The position numbers and the translations under genes are program-made. 64,000 bases of DNA from Verrucomicrobium spinosum DSM 4136 = JCM 18804 (GTDB lineage: Bacteria; Verrucomicrobiota; Verrucomicrobiia; Verrucomicrobiales; Verrucomicrobiaceae), in the NCBI RefSeq assembly GCF_000172155.1, contig NZ_ABIZ01000001.1, positions 5,985,105 through 6,049,104 of the forward strand, written 5' to 3'. Of the stretch, positions 53,203 to 61,500 are shown in pieces. How positions within the stretch are numbered: position 1 is the stretch's first letter; the number at the start of each line of letters is the position of its first letter. The notes under the pieces are model-generated. The model worked only from the letters and a program-made list of their open reading frames with translations. It was not told where the DNA came from and ran no database searches.

Positions 53203-54351
53203 TTACGCTTTTGGATGGGCATGGGCCACCTGTTCCCAGACAGCTTTCGCCGCCCGCTGGTAGGCCCCACCCTCTCCCAGGCGTCCCACGGTCTCCCGCA
53301 GGTCTTGGAGAAGCAGGTGTCGGGGCTCCCCCTCGTCCATCAGTTCCAGCACGCCTGCGGCCAGAGGCTCGGGGCGGAAATCGCCCTGCACCATCTCCTT
53401 CACCACCTGACGTCCCGCCAGGATGTTCACGATCCCGAGGAACTTGATGCGCATCACCGCCCTACCCACCACATAAGTGAGCGGGTTGACTTGATAGACC
53501 AGAATATAGGGCATGCCAAAACAGGCAGACTCCAGCGTGGCCGTGCCACTGGCCACCACGCCCACCTGCACCTGTTGCATGAGATCATACACGGTGCCGA
53601 TCTCAATCCACTCCTTCGCTTCCGGAAAGCCCGCCGCGTCTGCCAGCTCCTGCATGAGCCCGGCCAGCCGGGCATTGGCAGCACTCACCACAAACCGCGT
53701 CCCAGGGCGCTGCGATTGCAGGCGTCGGGCCGTCTGGATCAGGGTCGGGAAAAGACGCCGCACTTCATTGGCACGGCTTCCGGGAAAGAAACCCACCAGG
53801 TCCGGCTGCCGTGAGATGTTTTTGGTCAGGGCTTTGACGCGATCCACCATGGGATGTCCGGCAAACTCCGTCTTGAGACCGCTCTTCTCATACAGCTCCT
53901 TCTCAAACGGGAAGATGCAGATCATCAGATCCAGCAGTTGAGCCATCGTCTTCACCCGGCCCTTCTTCCAGGCCCACACCTGCGGGCTGATATAGTAGAT
54001 GATCGGGCGGTCGTAGCCGGCGTCGCGGAGAGACTTTGCCAGACGCAGATTGAAGCCGGGATAGTCCACCAGGATCACCGCATCCGGTTTCTCGCGGGCC
54101 ACAATGGCCAGGGCATCGGCCATCTTTTGCTTGAACCAGCCGTACACCTTGAGCACCTCCCACAGCCCCACCACACCGGCGTCCTCCACCCAGTCCAGCA
54201 TGGAGTCACCGCCCACCTCCTTCATCTGGGGGCCGCCATAGCCGTAGAACCGCACGTCCTCCCCACCTCCGAGTTCGAGGACACTGCGCATCAATCCGGA
54301 GCCGTGAGTGTCCCCGCTGATCTCGCCCGCCAGGAGAAAAAGCTTTCTCAT
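53203..54351 (-). CDS. lpxB: Lipid-A-disaccharide synthase
   Basis: A 382-residue LpxB, which joins UDP-diacylglucosamine and lipid X into the lipid A disaccharide at the inner membrane. Typical blocks: LFLLAGEISGDTHG at the start, DAVILVDYPGFNLRLAKSL, IIYYISPQVWAWKKGRVKTM, FPFEKELYEKSGLKTEFAGHP, FFPGSRANEVRRLFP and ASGTATLESACFGMPYILVYQ. The length fits. The ATG overlaps the stop of the upstream oxidoreductase gene (ATGA). Its presence shows that the organism makes lipopolysaccharide or a related lipid A. Confidence 0.97.
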   Translation of the reverse strand: MRKLFLLAGEISGDTHGSGLMRSVLELGGGEDVRFYGYGGPQMKEVGGDSMLDWVEDAGVVGLWEVLKVYGWFKQKMADALAIVAREKPDAVILVDYPGFNLRLAKSLRDAGYDRPIIYYISPQVWAWKKGRVKTMAQLLDLMICIFPFEKELYEKSGLKTEFAGHPMVDRVKALTKNISRQPDLVGFFPGSRANEVRRLFPTLIQTARRLQSQRPGTRFVVSAANARLAGLMQELADAAGFPEAKEWIEIGTVYDLMQQVQVGVVASGTATLESACFGMPYILVYQVNPLTYVVGRAVMRIKFLGIVNILAGRQVVKEMVQGDFRPEPLAAGVLELMDEGEPRHLLLQDLRETVGRLGEGGAYQRAAKAVWEQVAHAHPKA

Positions 54352-55286
54352 GACAGATGGACCGGCTCGTTCTTCTCAATGGCCTGCGTGATCAGGATCG
54401 CCAGCTTCAGCGCCTCTGTCCCCTGCTGCCCACTCACCACTGGTGTCGCACCCTGTCGGGCACAATCCACAAAGGCGGCGAGTTCCAGCTTGAGAGGCTC
54501 ATCCTTCTCCACCGGCACATCCTCACGGGCGATGCCCATGCCCTCGCGACGGTACATGTGGCCGGATTGTTCTTGATAGTCGAGCGAGATGTAGCCTTCC
54601 CCGTGGAAGACCTGGATCTTCCGCATCTTCTTGTCACTCACACGGCTGGAGGTGACGTTGGCCACACAGCCGTTGGCGAAGCGCAGGCGCGCGTTGGCGA
54701 TGTCCTCCCGCCGGGTCAGCACCGGCACCCCCACAGCGTCAACGCTTACCACGGGCGAGCGCACGAGGTGCAGAATGATCTCAAGGTCATGGATCATCAC
54801 ATCCAGCACCACGCCGATGTCCATGCTCCGGTTCGGGAACGGGGAAAGCCGGGTGGCCTCGATGAAGCGTGGCTGCTGCATCCGGCTCTCCAGTTGCTTC
54901 ATCACCGGATTGAATCGTTCAATGTGCCCCACCTGCAGCACCAGCCCCTTCGCATCCGCCAGAGCCACCAGTTCTTGAGCCTCGGTGAGGGATTCACTGA
55001 GTGGTTTCTCCACCAGCACATGCTTCCCTTGTTCGAGCAGGAAGCCCGCCACCTGACGGTGGGCAATGGTCGGCACCGCCACCGCAGCCGCATCCACTTC
55101 CGCGGCGAGTTCTTCCAGAGTGGTCACCGCCTTGGCCCCGTAAAGGGAGGCCAGTTCCTCGGCACGGGCCCGGTCCAGATCATAGATCGCTGTCAGTTGC
55201 GCCCCGGGCAGGCCAGACAGCACTCGGGCGTGGTTCTTCCCCATGGCACCGACTCCGGCGACTCCAACTTTGATGCGATCACTCAT
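54348..55286 (-). CDS. Gfo/Idh/MocA-family oxidoreductase
   Basis: A 312-residue NAD(P)-dependent sugar oxidoreductase. The Rossmann domain opens VGVAGVGAMGKNHARVL and continues DAAAVAVPTIAHRQVAGFLL and GKHVLVEKPLSESLTEA with the EKP motif. The C-terminal half has the usual beta sheet with VMIHDLEIILHL. The start at 55284-55286 (MSDRIKVGVAG) is chosen; an earlier start adds 28 residues overlapping the gap. Translational coupling to lpxB suggests action on a lipid A sugar. GnnA, a member of this family, makes the 3-keto precursor of diamino lipid A, but no GnnB-like transaminase is next to it, so this is only a possibility. Confidence 0.88.
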   Translation of the reverse strand: MSDRIKVGVAGVGAMGKNHARVLSGLPGAQLTAIYDLDRARAEELASLYGAKAVTTLEELAAEVDAAAVAVPTIAHRQVAGFLLEQGKHVLVEKPLSESLTEAQELVALADAKGLVLQVGHIERFNPVMKQLESRMQQPRFIEATRLSPFPNRSMDIGVVLDVMIHDLEIILHLVRSPVVSVDAVGVPVLTRREDIANARLRFANGCVANVTSSRVSDKKMRKIQVFHGEGYISLDYQEQSGHMYRREGMGIAREDVPVEKDEPLKLELAAFVDCARQGATPVVSGQQGTEALKLAILITQAIEKNEPVHLS

Positions 55287-55359
55287 GTGTCGCGCATGTT
55301 GGCCAGCGGGGGATGCAGCCGCAAGTGAAAAGGGGTGCGGCGAAAGGCCGCCCTTCTCC

Positions 55360-56241
55360 TTACTGCTCAAGCAGCCCGGCCAGATAGCGCTTCAGTTCCT
55401 CACGCATGTCTTCACGCTGCAGCCCCCACCAGAGATTTGCTTTCACGAAATCGAGCTTGTTGCCGATGTCGTGACGTCGGCCTGCATAGCGCACACCATA
55501 GAGTGCCTCCCGCTGCATCAGTGCCGCCATGGCATCGGTCAGTTGCAGTTCTCCGCCCTTGCCAGTTGGGGTCTGATCCAGCTGCTCGAAGATGGAAGGT
55601 GAAAGGATGTAGCGGGCCGACACCGCCAGCCGGGAGGGTGCCTCCGCAGGACTGGGCTTCTCCACGAACTTGTCAGCTTTAAACACCCCGGGCTCGATCT
55701 CAGCGCCACCCAGAATCCCATACCGGCTCACCTTCTCTGCCGGCACTTCTTCCAGCGCCACGGTAGAGCCGCCATGACGCTCATGCACATCCAGCAACTG
55801 CCGCAGTACCGGCTTCGCACCATCTGCCGGCGAGACCAACGCGTCTCCCAGCAGCACCGCGAAGGGTTCACCCCCCACATGCTCCCGGGCGCAGCGCACG
55901 GCATCTCCCAGACCGCCCATCTTGGGCTGAAAAACATAATGGATCCGTGCCAGGGACTGCAGTTGCCGCAGTTCCGCGAGTGTCTCGTGACGCCCCTTCG
56001 ACTCCAGATCTGCCTCCAGTTCAGTGTTGGCGATGAAGTGCTCCTCAATGGACCGCTTGCCCCGGCTGATGATTAGCAGGATATCGGTGATGCCACTCGC
56101 GACAGCTTCCTCCACCACATACTGGATCACCGGCTTGTCCACCACCGGGAGCATCTCCTTGGGCACCGCTTTGGAGATGGGGAGGAAACGGGTGCCGAAC
56201 CCGGCGGCCGGGATCACGGCTTTGCGCACTTTAGCAGTCAT
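55360..56241 (-). CDS. galU: UTP-glucose-1-phosphate uridylyltransferase
   Basis: A 293-residue nucleotidyltransferase that makes UDP-glucose. The signature loop is AVIPAAGFGTRFLPISKAVPKEMLPVVDKP, followed by VVEEAVASGI, FVFQPK-type YVFQPKMGGLGDAVRCA, and AVLLGDALV (the usual Asp-Asp is Asp-Ala here). Later blocks are YGILGG, KPSPAEAPSRLA, SARYILSP and GGELQLTDAMAAL. It lies 39 bp downstream of the GHMP sugar kinase gene and 73 bp upstream of the oxidoreductase gene on the same strand, forming a nucleotide-sugar group. It might accept other sugar-1-phosphates such as glucuronate-1-phosphate. Confidence 0.95.
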   Translation of the reverse strand: MTAKVRKAVIPAAGFGTRFLPISKAVPKEMLPVVDKPVIQYVVEEAVASGITDILLIISRGKRSIEEHFIANTELEADLESKGRHETLAELRQLQSLARIHYVFQPKMGGLGDAVRCAREHVGGEPFAVLLGDALVSPADGAKPVLRQLLDVHERHGGSTVALEEVPAEKVSRYGILGGAEIEPGVFKADKFVEKPSPAEAPSRLAVSARYILSPSIFEQLDQTPTGKGGELQLTDAMAALMQREALYGVRYAGRRHDIGNKLDFVKANLWWGLQREDMREELKRYLAGLLEQ

Positions 56242-56280
56242 GATGAATCGTTCTCGGTCTGACGTGAAAGGTTGCTGGGA

Positions 56281-57285
56281 TCAGGGGAGGATTTTGGGAT
56301 TGATCACCTCGATGTCCCGGCTGCGGAATGCCTCCACCAGCCTGCCAAACATGGCTTCATCCTCAAAGGTGCCCACAATGGCTCCACCGCTCCCGGTGAA
56401 TTTGGCGCTGGCACCCACATCGCGGGCGATGTCCACCATCTCCAGGTTTCCGGGACTGATCTTGTAGAGCCGCCGGCGCAGGTCGAAGTTCTCATTGAGA
56501 AGCGGACCGATTTCCCGCCCTCTTCCCGCGAGCAGCATCTCCTTCACCCGTTCGGCAAGATTCGCCCACTGGTACATGGCAGACACCACTTCCCGTTCTC
56601 CGCGATTCCAGCGGCTGCGAATGTCGTTGTGAAAGACTTCCGTCCCCTCGCTCAGTCGCTTGGTGTAGGCCACATACACGTTCGGCAGGAGAGTCGGATC
56701 CAGCTCCTCGTAGATGCCGTGACCATAGGTTTCCATGTGACCGCGGTTGAAGTCCATGAAGACCACCCCCTCATACACCTGGATGACACGATCCTGCAGG
56801 CCCGCCGGGATACCCAGTTCATCATTCTCCACGCTGAGCACTAGACTGGGCTGAATGTGCTTGGGAATCTGCTCCTCCACCCCGTAGAACTCCATCAAGG
56901 CGCGCAAGCACGCGCAGATGATCGCACTGCTGCCCGCCATGCCCACCTGTGGCGGAATGTTGCTGCTGTAGCGGAGGGTGAAGTTGCGGTCATGCAAGGT
57001 GATGCCTTCCTTCGAGCAGTAGTCGTGGAAGCGTTTCACCGTCGCCTTGAGCAGGCGGATACCACCATAGTAACCAAACTGGGCCACGTCTCGCGCCAGC
57101 TGACCGATGCTGGGGAAGACCGAATGGTCACGGTCACTCGGCTCAATGGTCAGCTCCGGCGTTTCGAAGAGGACGATCTCAGCCTCGTAGTTCCGGATTA
57201 CGAAGGAAATGGTCTTCCCAAAATATCCGTCGGATGGATTGCCGACCAAGCCGGCGCGCGCGTGTGCTTTTTTACGAATGACCAT
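56281..57285 (-). CDS. GHMP kinase, glucuronokinase-like
   Basis: A 334-residue GHMP kinase. It opens RKKAHARAGLVGNPSDGYFGKTISFVI, has the ATP loop NIPPQVGMAGSSAIICACLRAL near residue 115 and ends with SAKFTGSGGAIVGTF. The combination, including LGIPAGLQDRVIQVYEGVVFMDF, is close to plant-type glucuronokinases, which convert glucuronate to glucuronate-1-phosphate. The ATG at 57283-57285 (MVIRKKAHAR) is the family start; an upstream ATG adds 39 unrelated residues. The downstream galU gene could activate its product. It is divergent from deoC, with about 220 bp between. Confidence 0.85.
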   Translation of the reverse strand: MVIRKKAHARAGLVGNPSDGYFGKTISFVIRNYEAEIVLFETPELTIEPSDRDHSVFPSIGQLARDVAQFGYYGGIRLLKATVKRFHDYCSKEGITLHDRNFTLRYSSNIPPQVGMAGSSAIICACLRALMEFYGVEEQIPKHIQPSLVLSVENDELGIPAGLQDRVIQVYEGVVFMDFNRGHMETYGHGIYEELDPTLLPNVYVAYTKRLSEGTEVFHNDIRSRWNRGEREVVSAMYQWANLAERVKEMLLAGRGREIGPLLNENFDLRRRLYKISPGNLEMVDIARDVGASAKFTGSGGAIVGTFEDEAMFGRLVEAFRSRDIEVINPKILP

Positions 57286-57507
57286 GTGGGAGAAGAAACT
57301 GCTGTCTGGCGGAGAGGGGCGCGATGCTATAGCCGCGCCGCTCCGTTTGACAACCGCAAAGCAGCGCCTCCGCGCCCTCTCCCCTCCACGGGGAGAGCGC
57401 ACCGCTCACTCACGAAACCACCTTGACCCCCAGCTTTTGTCACCCTAGGTATCGGCCCGCTCCGCCCTGGCCACCAGGTTTGTCCGCAGCCCTACCCCTT
57501 TTTCACC

Positions 57508-58302
57508 ATGAAATATTGCTACGAAGACCTCGCCGGGATGATTGACCACTCCCTGCTCCATCCCACGCTCACAGACGCTGAGCTGCAGGCGGGTTGCAAA
57601 CTCGCTGCCGAATACCAGGTGGCTTCCGTCTGCATCAAACCTCATGCCGTGAAACAGGCGGCAGCCTGGCTGGCCGGGACCGGGGTGAAGGTGGGCACCG
57701 TGGTCGGCTTTCCCCACGGCAACAGCCTCTCCGAGGCCAAACGTTATGAGACCGAACTGGCCTGCCGTGACGGGGCGGTGGAGATCGACATGGTCATCAA
57801 TCCCGGCAAGGCCATCGGTGGTGCCTGGGATGAAGTAGAACAAGAAATCCGCACCATCTGCGACACCGCCCACCAGCAGGGTGCCAAGGTGAAGGTCATT
57901 CTGGAAACCGACTACCTCCGCACCGGCGGGGCTGGACTCTCCAGAGACCACTTGATCGCCAAGCTCTGCCAGCTCTCGGAGAGCGCCGGAGCCGACTGGG
58001 TGAAAACCTCATCCGGCTTCGGTTTCGTAAAACAGCCTGGCGGCGGCTACAACTACTGCGGCGCGACCGAGCATGACTTGGAACTGATGCGCGCCAGCGT
58101 TTCCGACAAGGTGCAGGTAAAGGCGGCCGGCGGCGTTCGCGATCTGGACGCCCTCATCAAGGTGCGCGACCTCGGAGCGACCCGCTGCGGAGCCTCCGCC
58201 ACCAAGGCGATGCTCGACGAGTACCGCCGCCGCGAGAAGTCCGAACGGGCTGGCGTCGCCCCCATCCCCACCGCCGGCGTGCTCGGCGCAGGGGGGTATT
58301 GA
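57508..58302 (+). CDS. deoC: Deoxyribose-phosphate aldolase
   Basis: A 264-residue class I aldolase that cleaves 2-deoxyribose-5-phosphate to glyceraldehyde-3-phosphate and acetaldehyde. The Schiff-base lysine is Lys166 in ADWVKTSSGFG, and the proton-relay lysine is in VQVKAAGGVRDLD. Other blocks are IDHSLLHPTLTDAEL, VGFPHGNSLSEAKRYE and EIDMVINPGKA. It is complete. The last 20 residues (GVAPIPTAGVLGAGGY) form a flexible tail a little different from the usual C-terminus. Confidence 0.95.
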   Translation: MKYCYEDLAGMIDHSLLHPTLTDAELQAGCKLAAEYQVASVCIKPHAVKQAAAWLAGTGVKVGTVVGFPHGNSLSEAKRYETELACRDGAVEIDMVINPGKAIGGAWDEVEQEIRTICDTAHQQGAKVKVILETDYLRTGGAGLSRDHLIAKLCQLSESAGADWVKTSSGFGFVKQPGGGYNYCGATEHDLELMRASVSDKVQVKAAGGVRDLDALIKVRDLGATRCGASATKAMLDEYRRREKSERAGVAPIPTAGVLGAGGY

Positions 58303-58632
58303 GTTCCTTCCTCTGCTTGCTCTTACCCTCCGCATTCCTCGCTGTGGTAAGCGCCCCCATGGATTCGAACCCGGAGGGTTCACCATGAATAGCCATGTGG
58401 TGCAACGAGCGTAGCGAGTGAAACCCATGGAACACGTGGGTCAGAAACTTCTACCGCGGAGCGGTAGGCCATCATCGCAATCAAGCACATCAGGCAGGCG
58501 CTTCCCGCTCAGGGCCTACCGCTCCGAAGCAGCACACTGTTGACGTGATTCCACGGGTTTGGCTCGCTAGACGCCTAGGCTCCTGTGTTTCGGGAGAATG
58601 GAAAATACCAAAATCCGTTTGCACCCCCAACA
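58303..58632. repeat. Intergenic region with REP-like inverted repeats
   Basis: No gene is seen. The stretch has several perfect hairpins. GAACCC-GGA-GGGTTC lies at 58367-58381 and CTACCGC-GGA-GCGGTAG at 58451-58467. A 14-bp sequence at 58457-58470 (CGGAGCGGTAGGCC) recurs as its exact reverse complement at 58513-58526. The arrangement resembles a REP-type element or a small non-autonomous repeat. Whether it occurs elsewhere in the genome cannot be seen from this window. Confidence 0.6.
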
Positions 58633-58651
58633 CACTTTGTGATACAAAGTG
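58633..58651. promoter_or_regulatory. Palindromic operator upstream of the membrane protein gene
   Basis: A perfect 8-3-8 palindrome, CACTTTGT-GAT-ACAAAGTG, ends 5 bp before the ATG at 58657. A site of the same 7-3-7 core geometry precedes ispH (59687-59703). The regulator gene lies between the two sites, so binding by that regulator is the simplest reading. Confidence 0.75.
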
Positions 58652-58656
58652 AACCC

Positions 58657-59334
58657 ATGGCCTCCGCGTCTCCCCATGACACTGCCTTGGAACATCTCCG
58701 GATCATCCGGACGCTGATGGAGCGCTCCCACATCTACCGGGCCGTCTCCGCCCCCGCTGCCTTGATCGGCGGCATCCTGGCGCTCTTCGTCAGCGGCTAT
58801 GGCATCTGGCAGGAGTACCTGCGGGAGGCAGTCACTGGCGGTGATCCCGGTTTTCGCGGGACCCGTTTCCTCGTCGTGTGGCTGGCGCTGCTCGTTCTGG
58901 CCAGCGTCATCAACCTGTTCCTCCTGATGAGGGAATCCAGCGACAAAGGCGAACCGGTTGTCACCGATGGCTTAAAGATGGCGCTCCGAGCCGTCGTGCC
59001 GCCGCTCTTGACCGGTGGCATTCTGGGGATCTGCCTCATCGTCTATGTTCAGCAGATTGAGCTGGCGGCCCTGGTCTGGGTCCTCTGCTACGGACTAGCC
59101 CTCCAGGCTACGGTCAGCTTCGCTCCACGTTCCATCATCCATCTAGCCCGGGCCTTTCTCATCACAGGCCAGGTGCTCACCCTTCTCTGGTTCGCGATGG
59201 GTGGCCCCGGTCTGGCCATCTGGAATGGCGCGGTCGCTTCGGCATTTCTGGGGCTGACGTTTGGCCTCTTTCATGTCATCTATGCCGTGGCCGTCTTCTT
59301 CAAGTCGTCCACCGCCACCGGCCCGCTTGTCTGA
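58657..59334 (+). CDS. Integral membrane protein of unknown function
   Basis: A 225-residue protein with five or six transmembrane helices (about 30-52, 72-95, 113-135, 138-155, 160-182 and 185-210). A short N-terminal helix (ALEHLRIIRTLMERSHIYRA) precedes them. I do not recognise a catalytic motif. It is followed 27 bp later by a winged-helix regulator gene on the same strand, and such a membrane protein/regulator pairing is common, suggesting the membrane protein senses or modifies a signal for it. The ATG at 58657 is used; an upstream in-frame ATG would place the operator inside the gene. Confidence 0.8.
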   Translation: MASASPHDTALEHLRIIRTLMERSHIYRAVSAPAALIGGILALFVSGYGIWQEYLREAVTGGDPGFRGTRFLVVWLALLVLASVINLFLLMRESSDKGEPVVTDGLKMALRAVVPPLLTGGILGICLIVYVQQIELAALVWVLCYGLALQATVSFAPRSIIHLARAFLITGQVLTLLWFAMGGPGLAIWNGAVASAFLGLTFGLFHVIYAVAVFFKSSTATGPLV

Positions 59335-59361
59335 GCCCAGCCCGCCGCCCGCCACGGAATA

Positions 59362-59670
59362 ATGATCGACTTCTCCCAGCTTGACCGCGTCATCCATGAA
59401 AAGGGGCGGCTCGCCATCATGACCGTGCTGGCCTCCCGCAGCCCGCGGGCCTTCCAAGACCTCAAATCTGAACTCGGCATGAGCGATGGCAACCTCATCT
59501 CCCACTTGCGAACCCTGACCAAGGAAGGCTACGTCCGTGAACTCAAAACCACCGCCGCGGACAGCTCACGCCCCTGCACCAGCTACGAGATCTCCGGGGC
59601 CGGGAAGAGCGCCTTCAATGCTTACCTCAAAGTGCTTGAAGCCATCGTGAAGCAATCGCGTCCCTCTTGA
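59362..59670 (+). CDS. Winged-helix transcriptional regulator
   Basis: A 102-residue single-domain winged-helix protein: LDRVIHEKGRLAIMTVLASRSPRAFQDLKSELGMSDGNLISHLRTLTKEGYVRELKTTA with the recognition helix around SDGNLISHLRTL. The wing and a C-terminal dimer helix (FNAYLKVLEAIVKQS) follow. This type (MarR/PadR-related, one wHTH with a short dimer helix) usually represses its own operon. Two matching palindromes flank this gene pair, before the membrane protein gene and before ispH. No ligand-binding domain is present. Confidence 0.88.
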   Translation: MIDFSQLDRVIHEKGRLAIMTVLASRSPRAFQDLKSELGMSDGNLISHLRTLTKEGYVRELKTTAADSSRPCTSYEISGAGKSAFNAYLKVLEAIVKQSRPS

Positions 59671-59686
59671 GTTTTTTTGCCCACTA

Positions 59687-59703
59687 ACTTTGCCACACAA
59701 AGT
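59687..59703. promoter_or_regulatory. Second operator-like palindrome, upstream of ispH
   Basis: ACTTTGC-CAC-ACAAAGT has the same 7-3-7 form as the site before the membrane protein gene, with one mismatch between arms. It lies 17 bp after the regulator stop and 30 bp before the ispH ATG. Confidence 0.65.
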
Positions 59704-59733
59704 AAAACCACCCCCACGAACCCCATCTACAGT

Positions 59734-60624
59734 ATGAACATCACCTTGGCCAAACATCACGGCATGTGCTTCGGCGTCCGCCAGGCCCTGCGCTCTACGC
59801 ACGACGCCGCCAAACGCGGCCCCGTCACCCTGCTGGGCCAACTGGTCCACAATCCTCTGGTGGATGCCCACCTGCGCACCCTTGGGGTACAACAAGGTGC
59901 CTTGGACCGCCCCGGCAGTGCTCCCACTGACGAAGTCATTATCTCCGCTCACGGCGCATCCGACCGCGACAGGTCTGCCTGGAAGGACAAAGGTCATCAA
60001 GTCACAGACACCACCTGCCCCTTAGTCCGCAAGGCCCACGATGCCCTGGCCACCCTGGTGGAAGGTGGCTACTTCCCGGTGGTCATTGGTCAATCCACGC
60101 ACGTGGAAGTAAGAGGACTGGTGGGAGACTTCCCTCATGCCCAAGTCGTGCTGGAAGATAGCGACCTGGATCATCTGCCCCATCATCGCCGCTACGGTGT
60201 CATCAGCCAGACCACCCAGCCCTTGCTTCGCGTGCTCCGCTTGGTGGAGGCGCTAAAACAGCATCATCCCCAGTCGGAAGTGCGCTTTGTGGACACCGTT
60301 TGCCACCCGACCAAACAGCGTCAGAGCGCCTTGGAAGACCTGTGCCGGAAGTGCGAGGTCATCATCGTGGTCGGCGGTCGTAACAGCAACAACACCCGCC
60401 AGCTCACAGAAGCTGCCCGCCAACTTGGCTGCACCGCCCACCAGATCGAGCGTCCCTCAGAGATCGACCCCGCCTGGTTTTCGCAAGGGCAGGAAGTCGG
60501 TGTGACGGCTGGCACCTCCACCCTGGACGAGACCGTTCGCGAGGTGGTGGACCGCCTGAAGAGCATCGCCGCAGAGCTCCCCCAACCCGGCCTCTTCCAA
60601 GGTTTGCTGAGGCAGAAAAGCTGA
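59734..60624 (+). CDS. ispH: 4-hydroxy-3-methylbut-2-enyl diphosphate reductase
   Basis: A 296-residue IspH, the last enzyme of the non-mevalonate isoprenoid pathway, making IPP and DMAPP with a 4Fe-4S cluster. The three cluster cysteines are Cys12 in HHGMCFGV, Cys95 in DTTCPLV and Cys190 in DTVCHPTKQRQ. VVGGRNSNNTRQL, VGVTAGTSTLDETV and SAHGA blocks are also present. The ATG at 59734 (MNITLAKHHG) gives the standard N-terminus. It is downstream of the winged-helix regulator with an operator-like site between. Confidence 0.95.
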   Translation: MNITLAKHHGMCFGVRQALRSTHDAAKRGPVTLLGQLVHNPLVDAHLRTLGVQQGALDRPGSAPTDEVIISAHGASDRDRSAWKDKGHQVTDTTCPLVRKAHDALATLVEGGYFPVVIGQSTHVEVRGLVGDFPHAQVVLEDSDLDHLPHHRRYGVISQTTQPLLRVLRLVEALKQHHPQSEVRFVDTVCHPTKQRQSALEDLCRKCEVIIVVGGRNSNNTRQLTEAARQLGCTAHQIERPSEIDPAWFSQGQEVGVTAGTSTLDETVREVVDRLKSIAAELPQPGLFQGLLRQKS

Positions 60625-60664
60625 TCCCCACTCCATCCTCCCAAACACAGCCCCTAAAAATCCC

Positions 60665-61453
60665 ATGAACATTCCCAGCTGGATCCAGTACTTCGAACGC
60701 AATCGCTCCAACTTTGATGAACCTCCGCTCGCCCCGGACGCAAGCCCGCTACCCGATGGCCTGCGCCTGCCTCTGGCCGCCTCACTGGCCGTTTTCCAGC
60801 TTGGCGAAACCGGCGGTGGCACCCGTCTCATGCGTTACGTAAGACGAACCCTCCGCCACCAACCGGAAGCTCTTGAGGGGTACGACCTGGCGGTGCGCCT
60901 GTTCATAGCAGAGGAACATCGCCACGCCCAGCTGTTGGAAAAGCTGGTGACCTACCTCGGCGGCACCTTGTTGCAGAGGCACTGGTCAAACACCATCTTC
61001 CGGCGTCTCCGCACCCTTTTCGGCATGGAGTTCAATATTCAGATCCTGCTTACTGCCGAACTCATCGCCGAGGCTTACTACGGCCTGATTTACCGAAAGA
61101 CCACCGATGAGGAGGTCAGGTCATGCTGCCATAAAATCCTACAGGACGAAATGCGCCACATTGCCTTCCACACCAGCTTTTTCCAGCAGCGGCTCACTAG
61201 CATGCCCCGCCCGCTCCGTAAAATGTGGCGCGTGGGCTTCAGAGCATGCCATGCCATCACCGCCACCATCGTGGCCTGGGATCACCGTCGGCTCTTGAAA
61301 TCTCTGGGCATTGGCCAAGGGGAATTCGTCCGGCTTACCCTGAAGGCTGGACAACGCTTCCTCCGACGGCTTGACTCTCGCTCCTCTTCCTGGCAGCCTG
61401 ACATTTCTTTGCGTTCCTGCCAAAAAGCTTCGCAACTTGCCACCCCCCGCTAA
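60665..61453 (+). CDS. Ferritin-like diiron protein
   Basis: A 262-residue helical protein with a ferritin-like diiron site: LFIAEEHRHAQLLEKL (E...ExxH), LTAELIAEAYYGLI (Glu) and ILQDEMRHIAFHTSFF (ExxH). These are the metal ligands of a four-helix diiron oxygenase or oxidase. The C-terminal 80 residues are basic and less regular. The substrate is not known; some relatives act on lipids or aldehydes. It follows ispH by 40 bp on the same strand and may be co-transcribed, so a role with isoprenoids or membrane lipids is possible. Confidence 0.75.
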   Translation: MNIPSWIQYFERNRSNFDEPPLAPDASPLPDGLRLPLAASLAVFQLGETGGGTRLMRYVRRTLRHQPEALEGYDLAVRLFIAEEHRHAQLLEKLVTYLGGTLLQRHWSNTIFRRLRTLFGMEFNIQILLTAELIAEAYYGLIYRKTTDEEVRSCCHKILQDEMRHIAFHTSFFQQRLTSMPRPLRKMWRVGFRACHAITATIVAWDHRRLLKSLGIGQGEFVRLTLKAGQRFLRRLDSRSSSWQPDISLRSCQKASQLATPR

Positions 61454-61500
61454 GTTTCATCGCGACCACACGTTACGGCAACATGTCCCTGCACGACACC

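Noticed and set aside
58359-58381. GGATTCGAACCC, resembling a tRNA T-arm on the minus strand
   Set aside because: The T-stem does not pair, and no acceptor, anticodon or D-arm can be folded around it.
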